Assembly (NCBI RefSeq): GCF_016907715.1
Contig: NZ_JAFBCM010000001.1
Coordinates: 8,037,420-8,101,419 of the forward strand
DNA: 64,000 nucleotides
DNA from: Tenggerimyces flavus
Lineage (GTDB): Bacteria; Actinomycetota; Actinomycetes; Propionibacteriales; Actinopolymorphaceae
Direction: 5' to 3'
The notes beneath the pieces are model-generated. The model searched no databases. It was not told the origin of the DNA and saw only the letters and a list, made by a program, of their open reading frames with translations. This document shows, in pieces, positions 55,887-64,000 of this stretch (position 1 is its first letter; every line of letters begins with the position of its first letter). The translations under genes were made by a program, and so were the position numbers.

Positions 55887-55939
55887 CGTGATCATGAAGG
55901 CGCACGATGGCTATGTGCGGCTCAGGCTTCATGATCACG
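55887..55939. terminator. inverted repeat with TGATCATG core between convergent genes
   Basis: CGTGATCATGAAG (55887-55899) pairs perfectly with 55927-55939, and an inner CGCAC/GTGCG stem lies in the loop. It shares 15 bases with the element at 39537. It sits between the mutase and hexosaminidase genes, a likely two-way terminator. Confidence 0.7.
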
Positions 55940-55964
55940 TACATGATCACCGAGCAGCGCGAGC

Positions 55965-57839
55965 TCAGCCGGCGTAGTCCACCCGCAGCGCCTCGAGCCG
56001 GCCCACGCTGTCGGCCAGGCCGCCGGGACGGTTCCGGGCCAGCCACCGTGAGCGGTACTCCTCGAGCAGACCCTCGAGGTCCGACGCGAGCTCGGTCCGG
56101 TCCTCCGAGTCGTCCAGGAACAGCTCGAGCCGCTGCGCCGCGTGCCGCAGGAAGCGCGCGGTGAACTCGAACTCCGCCCGTACGACCTCGGCGTCCGCCG
56201 CCGTCGACGTCGACTCGCCCAGCGGGGTGATCGCGGCGTCGATGGCGGCGAGCGTGTCCTGCACGGCTTCCTGCGTGATCGTCCGGAGGCCGCCGGCGAG
56301 CCGCCCGGCGAGCGACTTCTCGTCGGTCGTCGCGAGCTCCTCGAACGTGAAGCCCAACACCCAGAACAGCGGCGACGCGTTCGGGATCATCAGGCCGAGC
56401 GCCTTGTAGACCTCGCCGAGGTCGTATGCGACCCGCCCCAGCGAGCCGGACGGGTCGGAGAACGCGTGCAGCGAGATCGTCTGCGCGATGTCGAGGTCGC
56501 GGTTGGCCTCGAGCGCCCAGGAGTACGCGGCACCCGCGCCGAGCCCGAGGTAGCTCACCGGCAGCTGCTGCCAGTGGCCGCGGTCGCCCCAGTCGGTGAT
56601 GAGATATCCCTTCGCCCCATGCGCGACGCCGTTCTCCGCGGCGTTGAGCAGGTTGTCGAGGGCGTTCGTCGTCCGGCCGGCGATCGTGCACCACGCCGAC
56701 GTCCCCGGGCAGGTGTAGAACTCGACGCCGGCCGCCGCGTAGCGCGAGCACAGCGTCGCGAAGTCGTGGCCGGCCTCGTACCCCCAGCCGAGCGCGATCG
56801 CGTCCTTCGGCAGCTCGGCGATCAGCTCGGGGTGCTGCTCGATGATGTCGCCCCAGAACTGCATCGTGTAGCCGCGCCTGGTCACCTCGCGGTAGATCTC
56901 GGTGAGGAAGTCGAGGTAGACCCGGCCGACGCCGCGTTCCGCGACCGCCTCCCTGCTGCGGCCCTGGCCGAGGTCGAACGTCTCGTCGGCGCCCACGTTC
57001 AGCTGCTTGCTGGTGAAGTGCGGCAGCAGTTCGTCGTACAGGCTCGCGACCAGCTGGATGCTGCCCGGCTCCTGCGGGGTGAGGGAGAACGGGCCGGGCA
57101 TCGTGCCCCACGGCGTCTCGAAGTCGCCCTCGACCTCGGCGAGATCGGCGTACTGCTTGTGCTTCAGCCAACGGTGCATGTGGCCGAACGAGTTCTGGTT
57201 CGGCACGAGCTCGACGAAGCGCTCGCGGCAGTACGCGTCCAGCTCGAGGATCTCCTCGCCGGTGAACGGCGACGCTTCCTCCCACACGTCCTTGTGCTGG
57301 TGGTAGGCGAACGTGTGCTCGGTGTAGAGCTGCACCTCGTTCAGCTTCCAGCTGGCGAGCTTGTCGACGAGCGCGTAGACGGTCTCCATCGTCGGGACCT
57401 TGTCGCGGCTGACGTCGAGCATCACGCCGCGGGCATGGTGATCGGGCCAGTCGGTGACGGTGAAGCGCGGGAGCTCCGAGCCGGCCTGCTCGAGGATCTG
57501 GACGAGCGTGCTCACGCCGTAGAACAGGCCCTGCGGGGTCTTGGCCCGGATCTCGGCGCCGTGCTCGCGCACGGTGAGCACGTACCCCTGGCTGTGCGCA
57601 TGCTCCGGGTCGATGCGGAGCGCGATGGCGCCGTCGGGCGACTCCGAGGTGGCGGCGGCGATCTCGTACGCGACGCCCGCGTGGCTGGCCAGAGCGCCCT
57701 GCAGACGCTGGGCGGTGAAGAGGATCTTGGACGCGTCCGGGGCGTCGATGAGGAGGAGGCCGTCCGGCTGCAGGGTGAGGCTTTCGCCCTCGTCCGCGGT
57801 GATCGAACGTGGCGCCGGTAGCAACGTGAGCTCGGTCAT
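55965..57839 (-). CDS. glycoside hydrolase family 20 beta-N-acetylhexosaminidase
   Basis: A 624-residue GH20 enzyme releasing terminal GlcNAc/GalNAc by substrate-assisted catalysis. A GH20b-like N-terminal domain (about 5-125) precedes the TIM barrel (ARGVMLDVSRDKVPTMETVY onward). The catalytic Asp-Glu pair is Asp285-Glu286 in NVGADETFDLG. The Trp-rich active-site end is present (GYLITDWGDRGHWQQLPVSY). There is no signal peptide, so it is intracellular unless exported by other means. The ATG at 57839 has a GGAGGGG site 14 bases upstream. Confidence 0.9.
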   Translation of the reverse strand: MTELTLLPAPRSITADEGESLTLQPDGLLLIDAPDASKILFTAQRLQGALASHAGVAYEIAAATSESPDGAIALRIDPEHAHSQGYVLTVREHGAEIRAKTPQGLFYGVSTLVQILEQAGSELPRFTVTDWPDHHARGVMLDVSRDKVPTMETVYALVDKLASWKLNEVQLYTEHTFAYHQHKDVWEEASPFTGEEILELDAYCRERFVELVPNQNSFGHMHRWLKHKQYADLAEVEGDFETPWGTMPGPFSLTPQEPGSIQLVASLYDELLPHFTSKQLNVGADETFDLGQGRSREAVAERGVGRVYLDFLTEIYREVTRRGYTMQFWGDIIEQHPELIAELPKDAIALGWGYEAGHDFATLCSRYAAAGVEFYTCPGTSAWCTIAGRTTNALDNLLNAAENGVAHGAKGYLITDWGDRGHWQQLPVSYLGLGAGAAYSWALEANRDLDIAQTISLHAFSDPSGSLGRVAYDLGEVYKALGLMIPNASPLFWVLGFTFEELATTDEKSLAGRLAGGLRTITQEAVQDTLAAIDAAITPLGESTSTAADAEVVRAEFEFTARFLRHAAQRLELFLDDSEDRTELASDLEGLLEEYRSRWLARNRPGGLADSVGRLEALRVDYAG

Positions 57840-57911
57840 TTCGTGAATCGGCCCCTCCTGAGTGCGGACATCGGTGGCCACCGTATCTGCCCGCACCCAG
57901 GAGCGACGGGG

Positions 57912-59012
57912 CTAGCGTGGGCGCTGCCGGCGGATCCCCGCCGAGGCCGGCTTGCCGAAGCCCTGGGGGAAGAGGTACGTGCCCTTCTCCTCGGCCGGCT
58001 TGGCTTCCTCCACCTTGATGCGGTGCGCCTCGGCGTACGCGTCCCGCCGGATGCCGGTGAGCAGCCAGGAGACCTCCTGGCCGGGCTTCGCGCCGGCGAT
58101 CGAGAACGTGCCGCCGGCCACCTTGGTCTTCACGTGCAGGTCGGGAGCGGCATCGCCGATCGGCGTGAGCTGGTAGCGGAAGTCGCGGTTGAGCGCCTCG
58201 AACCACTCGGGCAGCTCGATCGTCGTCTCACCGTTCGCGTCGGCGGTGACATTGCCGTTGTAGACGTTCATCATGTCCGGCGACTCGACGAACGAGTGGG
58301 ACAGGTACTTGTTCGCCGGATCGAGCGGGTGGTCGATCTTGAACGAGCCCGCCGACTTGGACAGATTGCCCTGCACGAACGCGTTGCCCAGGGTGAGCAG
58401 GGCGGTCTGGTCCGGCGGCGCCTCGGCGTAGACACCCACGCCGCTCGCCTCGGTGGCGATGCCGAGCACGCCGTAGCCGCCGAAGTCCGTGGCCAGGCCG
58501 ATGAGTCCGTTGGTCCCGGCGAACTCGCCGCCTCCACCCCAGAAGTTCCGGTCGTGGAACGCGTCCAGCTTCGGCTGGGCGGTCGGGGTCGCGGTGCCCA
58601 CGACGGCGCGGCGCATCGACGAGGCGCCGCCCGCCGTGTTGCGCGCGGTGATCGCGGTGGCCTTCGGGTTCACCGTGCCCGCTGACAGGCCGGTGTTCTG
58701 CCGCCCGTCCGCGCGGACCGCACCGCCGACGCCCTGCCCGGCGGCGTCGTTCGCCGCCCACGTGCCCCATCGGTCCTTGTTCTTGGTGGTGAGCAGAGCG
58801 GCGTGGGCGGCGGCGGTGCTGGTGACGTTCAGCCCGGGCGCGGTCCCCGAGTTCGTCAGCTTGGTCTCCGCCGAGCCGGTGTTCGCCCGGCCGATCAACA
58901 GGGCGTTGCCGTTCGCCGCCTCCGCGGTGCCCGGCGACCCCACGACCGCGGCGCCGAGCAGCACCGCTCCGCCCGTCAGCATCCCCCGCCGGGTGTTGCG
59001 TTTCTCCGTCAT
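57912..59012 (-). CDS. Tat-exported repeat-containing protein, paralogue 1
   Basis: A 366-residue exported protein. The N terminus carries a twin-arginine signal (KRNTRRGMLTGGAVLLGAAV, cleavage near AEA-ANG). The middle part is Gly/Ala/Thr-rich and looks like short beta-helix turns (ALLIGRANTGSAETKLTN). The C-terminal 150 residues are strongly conserved with the neighbouring paralogue: SFKIDHPLDPANKYLSHSFV, SPDMMNVYNGNV, WFEALNRDFRYQLTPIG, LLTGIRRDAYAEAHRI. I know this C-terminal pattern from diverse bacterial surface proteins of unknown function. ATG at 59012 with AGGGGAGG upstream. Confidence 0.8.
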   Translation of the reverse strand: MTEKRNTRRGMLTGGAVLLGAAVVGSPGTAEAANGNALLIGRANTGSAETKLTNSGTAPGLNVTSTAAAHAALLTTKNKDRWGTWAANDAAGQGVGGAVRADGRQNTGLSAGTVNPKATAITARNTAGGASSMRRAVVGTATPTAQPKLDAFHDRNFWGGGGEFAGTNGLIGLATDFGGYGVLGIATEASGVGVYAEAPPDQTALLTLGNAFVQGNLSKSAGSFKIDHPLDPANKYLSHSFVESPDMMNVYNGNVTADANGETTIELPEWFEALNRDFRYQLTPIGDAAPDLHVKTKVAGGTFSIAGAKPGQEVSWLLTGIRRDAYAEAHRIKVEEAKPAEEKGTYLFPQGFGKPASAGIRRQRPR

Positions 59013-59029
59013 CACTGACCCCTCCCCTT

Positions 59030-59069
59030 GGTTCTGTCTCTGCCACCGCACGGTGGCAGAGACAGAACC
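59030..59069. repeat. 40-bp perfect palindrome in the leader of paralogue 1
   Basis: Arms of 19 bases (59030-59048 and 59051-59069), no mismatch, two bases between. It lies 17 bases before the start codon, directly abutting the ribosome-binding site, and 81 bases after the stop of the upstream paralogue. It may terminate that gene or form a stable leader hairpin of this one. Confidence 0.8.
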
Positions 59070-59150
59070 GTCAGCGGGAGCGGCGAACGTGCCGCCGTTC
59101 GGGTCGGCTCGGAGGAGCTATCGGGCAGGTACGCTGGCGGTGCCGGCTGC

Positions 59151-60341
59151 TCATCGGTGCGCCGCCACGGAGGCCGAGTTCGGCTTGCCGAAGCCCTTGG
59201 GGAACACGTACTTCCCCTTCTCCTGCGCGGACTTCACCTCCTCCACCGGGATGCGGTGCGCCTCGGCGTACGCGTCCTGGCGGATGCCGGTCAGCTGCCA
59301 GGAGAGCTTCTGCCCCGGCTTTGCGCCGGCGATCGAGAAGCGCCCCTTCTCGACCTCCCGCTTGATGTGCAGGTCTGGCGCGGCGCCGCCGATCGGGGTG
59401 AGCTGATAGCGGAAGTCTCGGTTCAGCGCTTCGAACCAGTCCGCCAGCTCGACCGTCGCCTCGCCCTTCGCATCGGCGATCACGTTGCCGTTGTAGACGT
59501 TCATCATGTCCGGCGACTCGACGAACGAGTGCGACAGATACTTGTTCGCCGGGTCCAACGGGTGGTCGATCTTGAACGAGCCCGCCGTCTTCGACAGCGT
59601 GCCGAACACCCTGGCATCGCCACCCAGGTCACTCCGGCCACTGACGCTGAGGCCGATCACGGCCGGGCTCGTCGCGATGCCCTTGAGGCCCACAGCGTTC
59701 GGCTTGGTCGCCACTCCGACGACGGCGTAGCCGGACGACTCCGTCGCGACGCCCAGCACGCCGTTCGCTCCGGCGAAGCTTCCGGCGCCCGCCCAGTAGT
59801 TGGTGATCGCGGTCTTGAGGTCCGCGTCGGCGGTCGGCCCCGCCGTGCCGTTGATCGCCGACGCGGTCACGTACCCGGCTCCCGCCCCGGTGTTGCGGGC
59901 CGTGATCGCCGTCGTCGTCTTGTTGGCCGTGGTGGCGAACAAGCCCTGGTTCTGCCGGCCGTCCGCACGGAACGCGCCACCGGTGCCCCTGGTCGTCGCA
60001 CCATTGACCGAGAAGATGCCCCACTTGTCCTTGTGCTTCGCCCAGATCGACGCGGCGTGGTTGCTGGTCGACTCGATGTACGCGCCGTAGCCGCCCTTCG
60101 CGATCAGGCTCGCCGCCCGAGCTCCACCGGCCGCGTTGGTGCTCGTGACGCTCAACCCGGGCACCGTGCTCGCGTTGCTGAGCTTCGTCTCCGCCGACCC
60201 CGCGTTCGCGCGCCCGATCAGCAACGCGCCGCCGTTCGCCGCCTCGGCCGTACCCTCCGCCGCACCGCCGACGACCGCCGCACCCAGCAGCACCGCTCCC
60301 CCCGTCAGCACAGCCCGCCGTGTGTCTCGTTTCTCCGACAT
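59151..60341 (-). CDS. Tat-exported repeat-containing protein, paralogue 2
   Basis: A 396-residue protein built like its neighbour: a twin-arginine signal (KRDTRRAVLTGGAVLLGAAV), a Gly/Ala/Thr-rich beta-helix-like middle that is about 30 residues longer and more divergent, and a near-identical C-terminal domain beginning SFKIDHPLDPANKYL. It is clearly a tandem duplication product. The ATG at 60341 has GAGAGGGG upstream; the longer open frame runs antisense to the adjacent plus-strand gene and was trimmed. Confidence 0.8.
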   Translation of the reverse strand: MSEKRDTRRAVLTGGAVLLGAAVVGGAAEGTAEAANGGALLIGRANAGSAETKLSNASTVPGLSVTSTNAAGGARAASLIAKGGYGAYIESTSNHAASIWAKHKDKWGIFSVNGATTRGTGGAFRADGRQNQGLFATTANKTTTAITARNTGAGAGYVTASAINGTAGPTADADLKTAITNYWAGAGSFAGANGVLGVATESSGYAVVGVATKPNAVGLKGIATSPAVIGLSVSGRSDLGGDARVFGTLSKTAGSFKIDHPLDPANKYLSHSFVESPDMMNVYNGNVIADAKGEATVELADWFEALNRDFRYQLTPIGGAAPDLHIKREVEKGRFSIAGAKPGQKLSWQLTGIRQDAYAEAHRIPVEEVKSAQEKGKYVFPKGFGKPNSASVAAHR

Positions 60342-60434
60342 GGTGATCCCCTCTCCCAAGCCCCTGGTGGCCAGCGTCACGGTGTCAGCCGAGGGCGGAG
60401 CTGATCTATCGGTAGAAGTACGTATGTTGGGCGG

Positions 60435-60749
60435 GTGACCGGCCGCACCGTGCGCATGTACGCAGCCCACCGCCTGCACGTGTGGGCCAGCGCGACCGAC
60501 GACCGCGGGTTCGTGATCGAGGGCCAGGACCTCGGCCGGCCGGGCATGGTGGAGTACGAGTACTCGCTCCGCGTGGCGCCCGCCGACGTTCCCCGGGTCG
60601 TCGCGGCCCTCGGCGGCCAACCGGGCGACGACGTGCTCGACCTGCTCGAGCGCGAGGGCGAGCTGCTCGTCCGGGCCGGCGAGTCGACCTGGCTGAAGAG
60701 TCTCGGCCTGGAGCCGGAGTTCTGGTCGCGTTCGGAGTACGAAGACTGA
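60435..60749 (+). CDS. hypothetical protein
   Basis: A 104-residue acidic protein upstream of xseA on the same strand. Visible segments are RLHVWASATDDRGFVIEGQD, EYEYSLRVAPADVPRVVAAL and a C-terminal WLKSLGLEPEFWSRSEYED. It seems to form a small alpha/beta domain, but I do not recognise the family. GTG at 60435; a start at the ATG 60456 is also possible. Divergent from paralogue 2. Confidence 0.65.
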   Translation: MTGRTVRMYAAHRLHVWASATDDRGFVIEGQDLGRPGMVEYEYSLRVAPADVPRVVAALGGQPGDDVLDLLEREGELLVRAGESTWLKSLGLEPEFWSRSEYED

Positions 60750-60798
60750 CCCTGTGGATAGCCGAAGAACCGTCGGAACACCCAAGTAGGCTGCCCGA

Positions 60799-62007
60799 AT
60801 GGCGTTGCAGACCACACCCGAGCAACCCGCTCCCGTCCGGCAGATCGCGAATCTGATCGGCCAGTGGATCGGGAAGCTCGGCGTGATCTGGGTCGAGGGT
60901 CAGGTCGCACAGCTGACCCGCCGCCCCGGCACGACGGTCGTGTTCCTCACGCTCCGCGACACGGCCGCCGACATCTCGGTGCAGGTGACCTGCCCGCGCC
61001 GGGTGTTCGACGTGGTCGACCCGCCGGTCGTCGAGGGCGCCCGCGTGGTCGTGCACGCTCGGCCGACGTACTACATCCCGCGCGGCACGATGTCGCTCGC
61101 CGCGGACGACATCCGCCCGGTCGGCCTCGGCGAGCTGCTGGCGCGGCTCGAACGGCTGAAGCGCCTGCTCGCGAGCGAGGGACTGTTCGCACGTGAACGC
61201 AAGCGCCCGTTGCCCTTCCTGCCAAGGAAGATCGGCCTCATCGTCGGCCGCGACTCCGCCGCCGAGCGGGACGTGCTCGACAACACCCGCAGGCGGTGGG
61301 CGGCCGCGCGGTTCCGGGTCGAGAACGTCGCCGTTCAGGGGCCGTTCGCGGTCGAGCAGGTCATGGAGGCGCTCCGGCGGCTGGACAAGGACGACGAGGT
61401 CGACGTGATCGTGATCGCCCGCGGCGGCGGCTCGGTCGAGGACCTGCTGCCGTTCTCGAACGAGGGCATGGTCCGCGCCGTCGCCGAGGCGAAGACCCCG
61501 GTGGTGAGCGCGATCGGGCACGAGCAGGACTCCCCGCTGCTCGACCTGGTCGCCGACTTCCGCGCGTCCACGCCGACCGACGCCGCGCGGCGGATCGTTC
61601 CCGACGTCGGCGAGGAGCTGACCCGGGTGAGCGAGCTCCGCACCCGGGCGCGCCAGCTCGTCACCGCTTGGCTCGACCGCGAGACGAACGGTCTGCAGGG
61701 CCTCCGCGCGCGGTCTTCCCTCGGCGACCCGCAGCGCGAGATCACCCGCCGCGGCGAGGAGTTGGTCGCCGTCCGCGACCGGGCCAGACGTACGCTCGGC
61801 CACCTGCTCGACCGGGCCGGTGACGACCTGGTCCACCAGCTCGCCCAAGTCCGCGCGCTCAGCCCGAAGGCGACGCTCGACCGCGGCTACGCCGTGCTGC
61901 AGAAGGCGGACGGCGTGGCCGTTCTCGACCCGTCCGAGGTCGACGAGGGCGAGCGGCTCGACGCGCGGGTGTCGGCCGGCCGATTCGGCGTCGAGGTACG
62001 GAAGTAG
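60799..62007 (+). CDS. xseA: exodeoxyribonuclease VII large subunit
   Basis: A 402-residue nuclease subunit that degrades single-stranded DNA to oligonucleotides. The N-terminal OB-fold covers about 15-105 ([36 protein letters not shown]). The catalytic domain has [40 protein letters not shown] and [20 protein letters not shown], followed by a coiled coil that binds XseB. The ATG is six bases after TAGGCT (60787-60792), so it is probably leaderless. Confidence 0.96.
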   Translation: MALQTTPEQPAPVRQIANLIGQWIGKLGVIWVEGQVAQLTRRPGTTVVFLTLRDTAADISVQVTCPRRVFDVVDPPVVEGARVVVHARPTYYIPRGTMSLAADDIRPVGLGELLARLERLKRLLASEGLFARERKRPLPFLPRKIGLIVGRDSAAERDVLDNTRRRWAAARFRVENVAVQGPFAVEQVMEALRRLDKDDEVDVIVIARGGGSVEDLLPFSNEGMVRAVAEAKTPVVSAIGHEQDSPLLDLVADFRASTPTDAARRIVPDVGEELTRVSELRTRARQLVTAWLDRETNGLQGLRARSSLGDPQREITRRGEELVAVRDRARRTLGHLLDRAGDDLVHQLAQVRALSPKATLDRGYAVLQKADGVAVLDPSEVDEGERLDARVSAGRFGVEVRK

Positions 62008-62014
62008 GCTGCCT

Positions 62015-62248
62015 ATGGTGAGTGAGAACGGCCTCTCGTACGAACAGGCCCGCGACGAGCTGATCGACGTCGTCCGCAAGCTGGAGGCCGGCGGCACCAC
62101 GCTGGAGGAGTCCCTCCGGCTGTGGGAGCGCGGCGAGGAGCTGGCGAAGATCTGCCAGTCCTGGCTCGACGGCGCCCGCGCCCGCCTCGCGGCAGCGCGG
62201 TCGGAGAAGCCCGCCGACGAGGTGGAAGACCTCGACAGTGCTTCCTAG
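62015..62248 (+). CDS. xseB: exodeoxyribonuclease VII small subunit
   Basis: A 77-residue helical protein with the family core [39 protein letters not shown]. It is seven bases after xseA. TAGGCT (62005-62010) lies within the end of xseA, four bases before the ATG and seven before the following GTG (62018), so a second, leaderless start signal may exist for the small subunit. Confidence 0.95.
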   Translation: MVSENGLSYEQARDELIDVVRKLEAGGTTLEESLRLWERGEELAKICQSWLDGARARLAAARSEKPADEVEDLDSAS

Positions 62249-62287
62249 GTCGCACCGGTCGGTGGCATCAGGCGTCGCCTTCTCGGC

Positions 62288-62310
62288 GGATGGCATCGAT
62301 GGCGCCATCC
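62288..62310 (+). terminator. hairpin after xseB
   Basis: GGATGGC (62288-62294) pairs with GCCATCC (62304-62310), 39 bases after the stop. There is no U tract. The rest of 62249-62457 holds the glpX promoter (TAGGCT at 62413) and no gene. Confidence 0.4.
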
Positions 62311-62457
62311 GGGTTGTCTGGATCAGCTGATCGGTCGGGCGCGCCATCGACGCAAAGCGGGGCCGAGAAAGCAACGCCGCCACCGACTCTCCTGCGACCG
62401 AGCGCCGCTGGATAGGCTGGCGAGCACTCCCCTCGACCCGCCCACGGAGGCGACCCG

Positions 62458-63486
62458 ATGTCCGATCCCACCGCCGTACCGCCGCCGCTGCGCGTCGAAC
62501 CGACGGCGCCGGATCGCAACCTCGCGCTCGAGCTCGTTCGCGTCACCGAGGCGGCCGCGATGGCCGCCGGCCGGTGGGTCGGCCGCGGTGACAAGAACGG
62601 TGCCGACCAGGTCGCCGTCAACGCGATGCGCACGCTGATCGCGTCCGTCGGCATGCGCGGCATCGTCGTGATCGGCGAGGGCGAGAAGGACAACGCCCCG
62701 ATGCTCTACAACGGTGAGGAGGTCGGCTCCGGCGAGGGCGCGGAGTGCGACGTCGCCGTGGACCCGATCGACGGCACCACGCTGACCGCGAAGGGCATGA
62801 GCAACGCCGTCTCCGTTCTCGCGGTCGCCCCGCGCGGCGCCATGTTCGACCCGTCCGCGGTGTTCTACATGGACAAGCTCGCGACCGGCCCCGAGGCCGC
62901 CGACGTCATCGACATCACCGTTCCGATCGGCGAGAACATCCGCCGCGTCGCCAAGGCGAAGAACTCCTCGCCCGCCGACGTGGCCGTCGTGATCCTGGAC
63001 CGGCCGCGACACGAGGCCCTCGTCCAGGAGGTCCGCGAGACCGGCGCGCGGATCAAGTTCATCACCGACGGCGACGTCGCCGGCGCGATCATGGCCGCCC
63101 GCCCGGACACCGGCGTCGACCTGCTCGCCGGCATAGGCGGAACGCCGGAGGGCATCATCGCCGCGTGTGCGATGAAGTGCGTCGGCGGCATGATCCAGGG
63201 CCGGCTCTGGCCGCGCGATGACGACGAACGGCAGAAGGCCATCGACGCCGGCCACGACCTGGACCGCGTGCTCAAGACCGACGACCTGGTCGAGGGCGAC
63301 GACGCGTTCTTCGTCGCGACCGGCATCACCGACGGCGAGCTGATGCGCGGCGTCCGCTACCGCTCCGGTGGCGCCACGACGCACTCGCTCGTGATGCGTT
63401 CGCGCAGTGGAACGATCCGTTCGATCGTCTCCGAGCACTCGCTGGCCAAGCTCCGCGCGTACTCCTCGGTCGACTTCGAGCACTGA
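62458..63486 (+). CDS. glpX: class II fructose-1,6-bisphosphatase
   Basis: A 342-residue gluconeogenic phosphatase of the GlpX family, the usual actinobacterial type. Metal and substrate motifs are [46 protein letters not shown] and a later [21 protein letters not shown] at 62458 with GGAGG eight bases before; TAGGCT at 62413-62418 is a likely -10 giving a roughly 30-base leader. Confidence 0.96.
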   Translation: MSDPTAVPPPLRVEPTAPDRNLALELVRVTEAAAMAAGRWVGRGDKNGADQVAVNAMRTLIASVGMRGIVVIGEGEKDNAPMLYNGEEVGSGEGAECDVAVDPIDGTTLTAKGMSNAVSVLAVAPRGAMFDPSAVFYMDKLATGPEAADVIDITVPIGENIRRVAKAKNSSPADVAVVILDRPRHEALVQEVRETGARIKFITDGDVAGAIMAARPDTGVDLLAGIGGTPEGIIAACAMKCVGGMIQGRLWPRDDDERQKAIDAGHDLDRVLKTDDLVEGDDAFFVATGITDGELMRGVRYRSGGATTHSLVMRSRSGTIRSIVSEHSLAKLRAYSSVDFEH

Positions 63487-63489
63487 GCT

Positions 63490-64000
63490 ATGGACACGCA
63501 CACCGTGCCCCCACCGGCCGCGACCGAGGCACCGCCGGCGAAACCACCCGCGCCCGACAGCGGGTACGCCACCCGCGGCCGCTGGGTACTCCGCACGCTC
63601 GGCCTGATGCTGCTGCTCGCCGGCGCGCTGCACCTGCAGGCCGCCTCGATCCAGACCACGGTCACGGCCCCCGCGGCAGGGTACTCCCAGCCGGGCTTCT
63701 GGCTGGACGGCAGCGTCTCGATGACCGTGCTCGCGTTCGCGCTCGCGATCATCTCCTGGTTCACGTTCCGCGACCTGTGGCGGCTGCTGGTCCCGAGCCT
63801 CACGCTCGTGGCGTCGCTCAGCGGCATGACGGTCGCCCTGCTCACGTTGATGGTCGAGCCCGGCCCGCTCGGCGGTGCGGGCTTCCGCGGCCCGCTGGCG
63901 GCGGTCGGCCTGGGGCTCACCACGCTCGCCGCGATCTGCCTGATCGTCAGCCACCGCGGCCGGATGCGCCGCGCCCGGCGGGTGTCGATCATCTGCATGG
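63490..64000 (+). CDS. integral membrane protein, 3' end beyond the window
   Basis: An open frame starting ATG at 63490, three bases after the glpX stop, runs uninterrupted to the window end (170 codons visible). A Pro/Ala-rich cytoplasmic start is followed by four predicted helices (WVLRTLGLMLLLAGALHLQA; SVSMTVLAFALAIISWFTF; LLVPSLTLVASLSGMTVALL; LAAVGLGLTTLAAICLIVSH) and then a basic stretch (RGRMRRARRVS). The family is not recognised. The tight spacing suggests cotranscription with glpX. Confidence 0.75.
   Translation, partial: MDTHTVPPPAATEAPPAKPPAPDSGYATRGRWVLRTLGLMLLLAGALHLQAASIQTTVTAPAAGYSQPGFWLDGSVSMTVLAFALAIISWFTFRDLWRLLVPSLTLVASLSGMTVALLTLMVEPGPLGGAGFRGPLAAVGLGLTTLAAICLIVSHRGRMRRARRVSIICM

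Overview
This 64-kb window is chromosomal DNA from a very GC-rich actinobacterium. The evidence is a mycothiol biosynthesis gene (mshB), an AfsR/SARP-type regulator, an actinobacterial 7Fe ferredoxin/DapC pair, a class II fructose-bisphosphatase, an IdeR/DmdR-type iron box, frequent GTG starts and many apparently leaderless genes. The mix of families (GxGYxYP protein, GH20, Sdh1-type succinate dehydrogenase, CUT1 transporter without an ATPase) would fit Propionibacteriales such as Kribbella or Actinopolymorpha relatives, but that placement is inference only. I see no rRNA, tRNA, CRISPR array, prophage or conjugative module. One insertion sequence is present.

Layout. 0-10 kb: a 16-bp tandem repeat, then minus-strand central metabolism and redox genes (citrate synthase gltA, dapC, ferredoxin), a plus-strand GNAT acetyltransferase, a VanW-domain protein, flavin reductase, a DUF6113-like membrane protein, mshB, and a fatty-acid desaturase coupled to a 68-aa protein and divergent from a TetR regulator. 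10-21.6 kb: a cold-shock gene with a structured leader, an S9 peptidase, a berberine-bridge-type FAD oxidase, an exported GxGYxYP protein, a NUDIX-kinase-like fusion, a quinone-type oxidoreductase, a small membrane protein with an HTH regulator under an operator-bearing promoter, and a TetR-VOC-metallohydrolase operon. 22-25.5 kb: a three-gene succinate dehydrogenase operon. 25.5-28.2 kb: a decayed RibD-type reductase gene, a pterin dehydratase and an ISL3-family element inserted exactly at the tip of a palindromic repeat. 28.3-40.5 kb: a SARP/NB-ARC/TPR regulator, a secreted M23 peptidase with seven 42-residue repeats, a CUT1 sugar transporter, a divergent SDR/TIM-barrel/SDR sugar or polyol operon and a coiled-coil protein. 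40.6-46.3 kb: a complete five-gene peptide/nickel-type (Dpp/Opp) ABC transporter. 46.4-64 kb: a DUF1707 protein, a VOC/MerR/aldo-keto reductase group, rmuC, ychF, a NUDIX remnant, an iron-regulated siderophore-interacting protein, a DUF6542-like protein, ispH, secreted chorismate mutase, a GH20 hexosaminidase, two tandem Tat-exported paralogues, xseA-xseB, glpX and a membrane protein cut by the window end.

Most notable non-coding content: long palindromes sit at several gene ends. One is the core of a roughly 180-bp repeat present twice in inverted orientation (8.3-8.5 kb and 26.4/28.2 kb), the second copy being split by the IS with an 8-bp target duplication that is precisely the hairpin tip. 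The IS transposase carries two in-frame repeat expansions within its putative zinc-ribbon region. A recurring TAGGCT-like -10 element 4-8 bases before start codons marks many probable leaderless genes.
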